A stretch of 20,338 nt of DNA from contig JBKOWZ010000288.1 in NCBI GenBank assembly GCA_046724665.1, positions 1-20,338 of the forward strand. The letters run 5' to 3'. The stretch is from Actinocrinis sp046724665 (GTDB lineage Bacteria; Actinomycetota; Actinomycetes; Streptomycetales; Catenulisporaceae). The position numbers were made by a program, and so were the translations under genes. The notes below the pieces were generated by a model. It worked only from the letters and a program-made list of their open reading frames with translations. It made no database searches and was not told where the DNA came from. Below, one piece after another: positions 14,339-20,338 of the stretch (positions are counted from its first letter, which is position 1; each line of letters starts with the position of its first letter).

Positions 14339-14358
14339 GAGCGCCGTCGGTGCGTAAG
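14331..14358. repeat. Direct repeat GTGCGTAAG x2 across the aldolase stop
   Basis: GTGCGTAAG occurs at 14331-14339 (containing the TAA stop) and 14350-14358, period 19. It is probably a small duplication; no role is evident. Confidence 0.35.
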
Positions 14359-14362
14359 GCCG

Positions 14363-15469
14363 TCAGATGAAGTCGGCTTCCTTGGTCGTCTCCGCAGCGA
14401 GGTAACGCAGCAGTCCCTGCGAACTGGACTCTGCCAGGACACGCCGCTGCCGATGGCTGCCGTTGCCCTCACGCAGTGTCTGCTCGACCAGGCCCGCGAC
14501 CTCGTCCGCGTCGCCGTACTCGGCAAGCGCCGGCGTTACGTGCCGCAGCAGTGCCCGAGCCGCTTCACGTGCCGAGACCGGTCTGCCCGTGGTGGTGATC
14601 AGCGAGCCTTCAAGTCCGTACCGCGCCGCATGCCAGCCTGTCGCGGCGACGATCTCAGGCAGCGCTTGCGGTACGGGCTCGCCCGCCTGGTACCTCCAGA
14701 TGGAGGTCTGCACGAGCCCTCGGACGAGGCCCGTGAGCATCACCGCCTCTTCCACCCGCAACTGCACATCCGGGGCACGCACCTCGACAGTCGGGTAATG
14801 CTCGGACAGCCGGGTCTGCCAGTAGATCTGCTGCACGTCGCGGATCACGCCGCCGGTCACCAGCGCGCGTACCCGCCGGTCGTAGTCGCCCGCGCCGTCG
14901 AACGCCGGGGGCGGCCCGCTGACCGGCCAGCGCCCGAAGACCACGGTGCGCCAGCTGGCGAAGCCGGTGTCCCGGCCGCGCCACAGCGGCGAGTTCGCCG
15001 AGATCGCGATCAGCACCGGCAGCCAGGGGCGCAGCTGGTTGAGCACGGCGACGCCGGTCGCCCGGTCGGGGATGCCCACGTGCACGTGCATGCCGTTGAT
15101 CAGCTGCTCATCGACCAGCTGCGGCGCGTCCTGGTACAGGCCCCGGTAACGCGGCGTGTCGGTGATCTCGATCGGGCCGTCCGTGCTGTATGGCGCCGCG
15201 CCGGTCGCCACCAGCCGGCAGCCGGCCTGCTCGGCGGCCTCGCCGAGGGCGTGCCGCAGCCGCAGCAGATGGCCGCCGACCTCGTCGAGCGACTCGCACA
15301 CCGGGGTGGCCACCTCGAGCTGCGCCAGCAGCAGCTCGCGCTGCACCTCGGCGAGCGCGAGCGCGGGCTGCAACCCGGCGGCCTTGCAGACCTCCTCGGC
15401 GGCGGAGACCGGGAGCCCGGTGACGCGGTCGAGCAGCAGGTACTCCTCCTCGACGCCGAGCGTGATCAC
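14363..15469 (-). CDS. GCS2/YbdK family glutamate-cysteine ligase-like carboxylate-amine ligase
   Basis: The 368-residue protein begins directly with the family signature TLGVEEEYLLLD (glutamate/ATP-grasp-like core of GCS2). It continues with REL/LLAQLEVATPV, INGMHVHVGIPD (125-134), AISANSPLWRGRDTGFASWR and PTVEVRAPD, all hallmarks of the YbdK type. Such enzymes join an amino acid gamma- or alpha-carboxylate to an amine using ATP; weak glutamate-cysteine ligase activity is known for E. coli YbdK, while physiological substrates are unclear. GTG at 15469 has no Shine-Dalgarno sequence, and the family's conserved start is only two residues in, so a leaderless message is likely. An AT-rich TAGAAA lies just upstream. 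It may serve the biosynthetic operon further right, on the same strand, but about 300 bp separate them. Confidence 0.88.
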   Translation of the reverse strand: MITLGVEEEYLLLDRVTGLPVSAAEEVCKAAGLQPALALAEVQRELLLAQLEVATPVCESLDEVGGHLLRLRHALGEAAEQAGCRLVATGAAPYSTDGPIEITDTPRYRGLYQDAPQLVDEQLINGMHVHVGIPDRATGVAVLNQLRPWLPVLIAISANSPLWRGRDTGFASWRTVVFGRWPVSGPPPAFDGAGDYDRRVRALVTGGVIRDVQQIYWQTRLSEHYPTVEVRAPDVQLRVEEAVMLTGLVRGLVQTSIWRYQAGEPVPQALPEIVAATGWHAARYGLEGSLITTTGRPVSAREAARALLRHVTPALAEYGDADEVAGLVEQTLREGNGSHRQRRVLAESSSQGLLRYLAAETTKEADFI

Positions 15470-15604
15470 GCTGTATTTCTACCCGGAGCCCCCGCTTGAA
15501 ACCGGTGCGAAAAGCGCGAAACGGGGCCGCGACTCATCCTTCTGGCCGCTTCCGCAGGCACGCGGACGCGGCGGGGCGCAGCCTGCGGCCGTCCCGACCA
15601 CAGG

Positions 15605-15741
15605 GTCGATGTCACCTCCGGCGACAACTCGTTCGGCGGTGTCGCCGGCTACCAGCCGGGCCGGGCTGCGATCCGGCGGGCGGGCTCGGCACGTTCAACG
15701 CGGCCAGGCTGATCGCGGCACTCGCCGACTGCGCTGCGACG
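15605..15741 (+). pseudogene. Frameshifted C-terminal remnant of an S53 (sedolisin-type) peptidase
   Basis: In one frame 15605-15661 reads VDVTSGDNSFGGVAGYQPG. From 15661 the next frame reads PGCDPAGGLGTFNAARLIAA and on to LADC. Joined, they give the C-terminal signature of S53 serine-carboxyl peptidases (D-V-T-S-G-x-N ... G-Y-x-x-G-x-G-x-D-x-x-x-G-L-G-x-x-x-A). A single-base deletion in the C/G run near 15659-15663 explains the shift. Nothing recognisable of the catalytic domain remains upstream, where the ligase gene starts on the other strand. It is a gene relic in the 300-bp gap between 15470 and 15768; the rest of that gap shows nothing else. Confidence 0.55.
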
Positions 15742-15768
15742 GCTGAGGCCCGCCCATCGGTCAGCCGG

Positions 15769-16809
15769 TCAGTCGCGTACTCCGAGCGGCCGCCTGGTCG
15801 GCGAGACGTAGGCCAGCAGCGGGATCGGGCGCAGTCCGTACCGGCGCTTGAAGGCGCCGTTGCGCCGTCCGCACTCGAACCTCGGCACGCCGAGCTCGAC
15901 CGCGAGCCGCAACGCCTCGTAGAAGAGCACGTAGAAGGGGCTGAACTCGCCGGCCGCCGCGTAATCGACCCCGCAGGTCCAGAAGTGCAGCCGCCACGCG
16001 TCCACCAGGCAGATGCCCACGCCGACGACCCGGCCGGCGACGCTGACCTCGATGATGCGCACCGCGTCGCCGAGCCGCAGCTGGAAGTCCTGGAAGCCGC
16101 CCTGCGGGTAGAAGTCCGCGACGCCGTGCTTGGCGCCGGTCAGCCGCACGAGGTCGAGGTGCGCGTCGAGGTCGGCCGCCTCGGGCCGCAGGACGCGTAC
16201 GGCGGCGCCGGTTCGCGCGGCGCGGCGCTGGTGGACCCGCATCGTGTAGCGGTACCTGCTGGACAGCTGGTACAGGTAGTCGTTCAGGCCGAAGCCGGGC
16301 GGCAGGTCGAGGACGTAGCGTTCGTCGATCGGCACCCCGTGCGCGCCGATGCCGTCGAGTGCGGCGGCCAGCATGCCGGTGGCGTCCACGTTGATCAGGC
16401 CGTACCAGGGCGCCGCGAAGTCCGCGGCCAGTTCGCGCAGGCCGTCCAGCACGGCGGCGACGCCCTCGAGGTCGGTCTGGCCGCCGCGGGCGGGCAGCCA
16501 GGTGTCGTAACAGTGCCAGGCGTGGCTGACCAGCCCGAGCGGGTGCCGCGGGATCGAGGGCTCGTACACCGCGAGCGAGCCGACCGGGTCCATCTGCGGC
16601 AGCAGCACCGCCGGCAGCGCCGCGCGCGCCGACCGGTCGGCGTCGCGCAGCATCAGGTAGGCGTACGCTCCGGCCGGGCTCATCTCGGCCTTGCGGTAGG
16701 CGGAAAGGAATGTGCTGCTGTAGAAGACCGGCGCCCCCGCCTCATCCATCAGAGCGTCCCAGTCGGGGATCGCCGTCACGTCGTCGTGGATCTCCACCGT
16801 GGCCGTCAC
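15769..16809 (-). CDS. FemAB/BioF2-like GNAT acyltransferase
   Basis: The protein has about 346 residues in the GNAT-superfamily Acetyltransf_6/FemAB group, with a tandem GNAT layout: an N-terminal half with VFYSSTFLSAYRKAEMSP and a C-terminal half. The C-terminal half has YLYQLSSRYRYTMRVHQRRA, the core strand VGVGICLVDAWRLHFWTCG, and the conserved ending FECGRRNGAFKRRYGLRPIP. Relatives transfer amino acids from aminoacyl-tRNA or acyl groups to amines. It is the third gene of the leftward operon. The frame opens at ATG 16830, but AAGGAG lies inside that extension and points to GTG 16809 (10-nt spacing); both starts are possible. Substrate unknown; context suggests acylating an amino-acid-derived metabolite. 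Confidence 0.75.
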   Translation of the reverse strand: MTATVEIHDDVTAIPDWDALMDEAGAPVFYSSTFLSAYRKAEMSPAGAYAYLMLRDADRSARAALPAVLLPQMDPVGSLAVYEPSIPRHPLGLVSHAWHCYDTWLPARGGQTDLEGVAAVLDGLRELAADFAAPWYGLINVDATGMLAAALDGIGAHGVPIDERYVLDLPPGFGLNDYLYQLSSRYRYTMRVHQRRAARTGAAVRVLRPEAADLDAHLDLVRLTGAKHGVADFYPQGGFQDFQLRLGDAVRIIEVSVAGRVVGVGICLVDAWRLHFWTCGVDYAAAGEFSPFYVLFYEALRLAVELGVPRFECGRRNGAFKRRYGLRPIPLLAYVSPTRRPLGVRD

Positions 16810-16819
16810 TTGCCGCGTG

Positions 16820-16825
16820 CTCCTT
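16820..16825 (-). promoter_or_regulatory. Shine-Dalgarno AAGGAG for the acyltransferase
   Basis: AAGGAG sits between the ATG at 16830 and the GTG at 16809. No site precedes the ATG, so the GTG is preferred despite a slightly long 10-nt spacing. Confidence 0.45.
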
Positions 16826-16842
16826 ACCATGACCGAGGCCGT

Positions 16843-18762
16843 TCAATTCACCGGTGCCGCGCCGTTCGCGGCCGGTGGTCCATGCGGCGGCGGACCGTGC
16901 GGCGGTCCGTGCACCGCCCAGCCGGCCCGCACCATCGCGTCGAGGAAGCCGTGTGCGAACGCGCGCTCGACGGACAGTCCCGAATCGAGCACGGCGCGTT
17001 CGATGACCAGTTCGGCGGGCGTGGCGCCGTCAATGCCCTGAGCCAGCGCCATCGCCGTGGCGTAGAAGCGGGCCCGGTCCGCCGCGATCTCCCGCTCGAG
17101 CCGCCGCCGGTCCTCGGGGGCGCACTGTCCGATGAACGCACGCAGATTGAACGGCCCGGGCCAGGCCCGGTTCAGCGGCGCGCCGCCGCCGACCGCGTCG
17201 GCGGCTTCGCGAGCCGAACCGACTTGCTCCCCGGCCGCAGCGCCGCACAGGCTCGCGTGCACGCCGACAAGCCAGTCTTCGTGCTCGACGATCCGCTCCG
17301 GCTTCGCGCCGATCTCCAGCAGCGAACGCAGTGCGCCGATCCCCGCGTCGCGGATCCGCTCAACACGCCGGGCACTGTCGCCCGCCGGGTCCAGTTCAGC
17401 GGGTGACGGAAGACAGGCGATCATGCGCTGCGCCGTCCACTGAGACACCAGCTGCGCCAGGCCGTCAGCGCGCGTCGGGTCGTCGTCGCAGGCGACGTAG
17501 AGCACTGACGCCGCGATCGCGGCAGAGCGCCGCAGTTCCTGCGGATCGACCTTGTCGAGGCTGTCGGCGGCCGAGTGGTTGTAGCGGTCCGGCCAGTGCC
17601 CGATCTGTATCGCCGGGCAGCCCACGGACCGATCGACGAGCAGGCTGTGGTCGGACGCGCCGACGTACGGCGTGCCGCGCCAGGCCCACACGTCGCAGGG
17701 CACTGCGCCACTGTAGGAGCGGGACGCCTGCGGCAGCGCACCGACCACGGCGTCGGCGAGGGCGTTGACGAAGTGCGGCAGCCGGTCGGGACAGTGCTCG
17801 ATGATCAGCGGACCGCCGCATTCGCGCTGGTCCTGGCCGACCATGTCGAGGTTGACGGCCGTCAGCGGGGGCTGCCAGTCGGCGCGCCGGGCGCGGGTGT
17901 GCAGGTAGGCGGCGAGGCCGACGAACTCCGGGCCCCAGACGAACCGCACCGTGTGACGCAGCGGCCGATGCGTCAGAACACTGCCGACCGCGAGCGCCGC
18001 GGCGACGCCGGAGGCGTTGTCGTTCGCGCCGGGCGCGGGGTGGCAGAGGTGCGCGGTGACCAGGCACTCTCGCGGACCACCGGCCGCCGTGCGCGCGGTG
18101 ACGACCGGCATGAACGCAGGGCTCGTATCGACATCTACCGTCGCGACGGCTCGCCGACCGGCGCGCACGGCGGCGCGCAGATCGGCGAATCGCCGCGCAT
18201 CGACGCTGAAGGCGAACAGTGCGCTGCCGGCCGCGAGCTCGACCCGGCCGACATGCCCGGGGCGGTCGGGGTGCGTCACGATGGCGAATCCGGCCGCTCG
18301 CTCGTCACGCAGCCGGGCGAACAGGTCGGGGCCGAGCGACGAGATCGACTCGACCAGGATCAGCGCGCCCTGCGGCCAGCCGGGCTCGCCCGCCTCCGCG
18401 ATCGGCGCAGTGCACGACGTGCCCTCGGTCCCAGCGGAGTTCGCGGCAAGCGAGTATGGGTGCTCGGGATAGCTGACCAGCGGCGCCTCGCCCACGATCG
18501 ACAGCGAGGCGGAGCGCGGCGTCCACGAGGCCGGGGCGGCGAAGGTCCACCAGTGGACCCGGCCGTCCGCCGGCAGCCGGAGGATCTCGACCTCGACCAG
18601 GCCGGCTCGCTCGGCTTCGGCGGCGACGAGCTCGGCGGCCGCGGCGATACCCGCAGAGCCCTGATAGCGGTCGAGCCGCGTCAGTTCGGCGAGCACACGC
18701 ATCGCATCGTCGATGTCGAGCTCGTGGTAGAGCTCGGCGACGGTGTCCGCGAGCCAGGTCAC
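16843..18762 (-). CDS. M28-type metallopeptidase with DUF4910-like architecture
   Basis: The 639-residue protein has an M28 zinc-peptidase core with an inserted PA-like segment (about 115-215). The metal ligands are visible: TAHLCHPAPGANDNASG (His in 238-241, Asp248), FVWGPEFVG (Glu279), NLDMVGQ (Asp306) and RYNHSAADS (His396). It has no signal peptide, unlike secreted M28 aminopeptidases, so it probably acts on small peptides or amide metabolites inside the cell. Residues about 420-620 are a helical domain typical of the long DUF4910-like members. The C-terminus is a low-complexity Gly-Pro-His tail with two HGPP units. GTG at 18762 overlaps the upstream gene's TGA by 4 nt (GTGA), indicating coupling. 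In this operon it may hydrolyse or, by analogy with amide-processing relatives, trim a biosynthetic intermediate; this is inference. Confidence 0.82.
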   Translation of the reverse strand: MTWLADTVAELYHELDIDDAMRVLAELTRLDRYQGSAGIAAAAELVAAEAERAGLVEVEILRLPADGRVHWWTFAAPASWTPRSASLSIVGEAPLVSYPEHPYSLAANSAGTEGTSCTAPIAEAGEPGWPQGALILVESISSLGPDLFARLRDERAAGFAIVTHPDRPGHVGRVELAAGSALFAFSVDARRFADLRAAVRAGRRAVATVDVDTSPAFMPVVTARTAAGGPRECLVTAHLCHPAPGANDNASGVAAALAVGSVLTHRPLRHTVRFVWGPEFVGLAAYLHTRARRADWQPPLTAVNLDMVGQDQRECGGPLIIEHCPDRLPHFVNALADAVVGALPQASRSYSGAVPCDVWAWRGTPYVGASDHSLLVDRSVGCPAIQIGHWPDRYNHSAADSLDKVDPQELRRSAAIAASVLYVACDDDPTRADGLAQLVSQWTAQRMIACLPSPAELDPAGDSARRVERIRDAGIGALRSLLEIGAKPERIVEHEDWLVGVHASLCGAAAGEQVGSAREAADAVGGGAPLNRAWPGPFNLRAFIGQCAPEDRRRLEREIAADRARFYATAMALAQGIDGATPAELVIERAVLDSGLSVERAFAHGFLDAMVRAGWAVHGPPHGPPPHGPPAANGAAPVN

Positions 18763-20338
18763 AGCACGTCCGAAAGAGCGAACAGCGCGCCGAAGCGGCG
18801 CAGGCGTTCTCCGGAGAGCGGCAGGGCGATCTTCAGCAGCGGCTCGCCTTGGGGGTCGGGGCCGGGCAGCTCCTTGACCAGCAGGCCTCTGCTGTCGATC
18901 GCCTTGCGCGCGGCGTCATCGGCCGGCGCGGTCACCCAGGGCAGGAACGGCGCGCCCTCGTCCACACGCAGCCCGGCCGCTCGCAGCGCGGCGGCAACCA
19001 GGGGCTTTACTGCGGCGATGCGGTCGCGCAGCGACTTGAATACGTCCCCTTGTTCGAGCAGGCGCAGCGCGACGGCCAGCCCAGCGCTGTTCGCGGCCAG
19101 CAGAGGGGTGACCTCACGCAGTTGGGAGGTCAGTTCGCGGTCGGCCAGCGCGAACCCGATCCGCAGTCCACCGCAGCAGTAGCCCTTCGACATGCTCCGC
19201 AGTACGACGAGGTTCGAGTGCTGAGTGACGAGCGGGGCGCAGCTGGCCGCGGGGCCGGGATACGTGGCATAGGCCTCATCGACGACCACCGTCGCAGCCC
19301 ATCCCCCGGCCAGCTCGCACAGCTCACTGACGAACTCGGTTTCGGCGAATCCCCCGGTGACCGCCGGCCGATCGACCAGCACAAGCGCCGGTCTGAATGC
19401 CGCAACACCCTCAATCAACGCGTCCGGCCCGGCTCCGGCAGCATGCACGCGCGCACCAGACAGCTCGGCCCATCGCGGCAGATCCGGATGACCAGCAGCC
19501 TGATAAAGAACCGGTCCTGGCTGGGCGAATGCGGCGAGCGAGTGCAACAGCCCGGTGATCCCGGCTCCGGCGGTGACCATGTCCGGTGCGAGCTCGCAGT
19601 CGAAGTGTGCTGAGAGCACCGGCGCCGCGCGGGTGCCCGAGTACGGATCGGTCACCGCGTAGTCGCGGGCGATCTCGGCGAAGTCGTCCCGCTGCGCGGC
19701 GCTGAACGCCGACGTCACCGCGGGGCGTACGAACTCGATCTCGTCCGGCGTCCAGCGCAGGTCCAGTCGTTGCGTGGACGCTGAAGCGTTCACGCGTTGC
19801 TGGTACACGGCGATCGACGCACGTGCGTGCCGGTCGCCCGGATTGCGGGCCAGGAACTGCACGTATCGGGTCCCGATGCCGACCTCGGTGCCCTCCGTGA
19901 AGTCGCCGTCCACGCGCTCGATCTCGAATCCGGCGCGCTCCAGCAGTTCCCTGACCTCGGCGGGCTGATACAGCCGGACGTCGTCGCGCAGCACAGTCGG
20001 CTCGTCAGTGCCGCCTCGCGAGACGACGACACTGCCGACGCTGCGTCCGCTGACCGTCCGGAAGCTGCGATGGAAGTCGGCGCGCAGCGCGCTGCCTTCG
20101 TCCTGGAACGTGGCCTCGGGCGCGTAGTGCCGCGTGATCGCGAGCACGCTCGAGTGGTCGAGGATCAGCAGGCCGCCGGGCACGAGGGCGCGGCGCACCT
20201 CGCGCAGCAGCCGCAGCTGCTCGGCGTCCGAGCCGAGGCCGAAGGCCTGCACGCAGATCGCGGCGTCGGCGGCCTGCACGGGCAGCGGCCTCGCGCGCAG
20301 CAGATCGCAGCGCACCCACCGCGCCTCGACTCCGGCCG
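18759..20338 (-). CDS. SAM-dependent methyltransferase - PLP aminotransferase fusion, 5' end beyond window
   Basis: The frame stays open to the last base of the window, so the N-terminus, including the SAM-binding GxGxG, is missing. Counting from a GTG at 20315, residues 1-160 are the back half of a class I methyltransferase (AADAAICVQAFGLG, RRALVPGGLLILD, VRELLERAGFEIERVDG). Residues about 180-518 are a fold-type I aminotransferase: TPDEIEFVRPAV, a VVVDEAYATYPG strand (Asp346 for the pyridine N) and SMSKGYCCGGLRIGFALAD with PLP lysine Lys377. The usual NPxxPTG loop is altered to RPAVTGG, and the C-terminal substrate-carboxylate Arg appears as Lys in LLKIALPLS, so the substrate may be atypical. 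The closest fold relatives are HisC/CobD-like enzymes. It is the upstream member of a coupled operon with the peptidase. The fusion is in frame with no stop, seen directly. Confidence 0.8.
   Translation of the reverse strand, partial: AGVEARWVRCDLLRARPLPVQAADAAICVQAFGLGSDAEQLRLLREVRRALVPGGLLILDHSSVLAITRHYAPEATFQDEGSALRADFHRSFRTVSGRSVGSVVVSRGGTDEPTVLRDDVRLYQPAEVRELLERAGFEIERVDGDFTEGTEVGIGTRYVQFLARNPGDRHARASIAVYQQRVNASASTQRLDLRWTPDEIEFVRPAVTSAFSAAQRDDFAEIARDYAVTDPYSGTRAAPVLSAHFDCELAPDMVTAGAGITGLLHSLAAFAQPGPVLYQAAGHPDLPRWAELSGARVHAAGAGPDALIEGVAAFRPALVLVDRPAVTGGFAETEFVSELCELAGGWAATVVVDEAYATYPGPAASCAPLVTQHSNLVVLRSMSKGYCCGGLRIGFALADRELTSQLREVTPLLAANSAGLAVALRLLEQGDVFKSLRDRIAAVKPLVAAALRAAGLRVDEGAPFLPWVTAPADDAARKAIDSRGLLVKELPGPDPQGEPLLKIALPLSGERLRRFGALFALSDVL

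Noticed and set aside
15496..17406. A 636-residue plus-strand frame opposite the acyltransferase and peptidase genes
   Set aside because: It is antisense to two well-supported genes. Only its first part (the S53-like stretch near 15661-15741) carries real signal, recorded as a pseudogene.

Overview
The window comes from a high-GC, GC3-biased actinobacterial chromosome. Genes are dense, GTG starts and 4-nt GTGA/TGATG overlaps are common, and rare TTA leucine codons occur in only a few genes. The gene families (PrimPol, LuxR/NRPS debris, pirin pair, IclR, YbdK-like ligase) suggest Streptomyces or a neighbouring order such as Catenulisporales. I assign no species. No rRNA, tRNA, CRISPR array or intact insertion sequence was found.

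Layout. Positions 1-1755 look like the edge of a former natural-product locus: the end of a LuxR-type regulator converges on a truncated NRPS adenylation-domain fragment, followed by about 320 bp of non-coding DNA with a clear inverted repeat. Positions 1756-3731 hold O6-alkylguanine-DNA alkyltransferase (ogt) and an archaeo-eukaryotic-type primase-polymerase on the same strand. Positions 3846-5622 are a two-gene pirin operon, divergent from a seven-bladed-propeller lactonase (5722-6792).

The centre (6843-14338) is the most coherent part: two divergent operons around a palindrome-rich control region. Leftward run KDG-type sugar kinase, IclR regulator, RidA and an unsecreted GH20 hexosaminidase. 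Rightward run a D-serine-dehydratase-like PLP enzyme, a D-aminoacylase-type amidohydrolase and a KHG/KDPG aldolase. The enzymes fit a route from N-acetylglucosaminate-ended chitin fragments (C1-oxidised chitin) to pyruvate and glyceraldehyde-3-phosphate: GH20 trimming, deacetylation, beta-elimination/deamination of D-glucosaminate to 2-keto-3-deoxygluconate (RidA clearing enamine/imine), phosphorylation and aldol cleavage. The nearby lactonase could open the matching lactone. This is my leading hypothesis for the system of interest. It is inferred from families and context, not shown by the sequence.

Positions 14363-20338 hold a GCS2/YbdK-type carboxylate-amine ligase, a frameshifted C-terminal remnant of an S53 (sedolisin) protease, and a tight leftward operon. 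That operon encodes a methyltransferase-aminotransferase fusion (cut by the window edge), an M28/DUF4910-type metallopeptidase and a BioF2/FemAB-like acyltransferase. It looks like a small amino-acid-modifying biosynthetic unit of unknown product.
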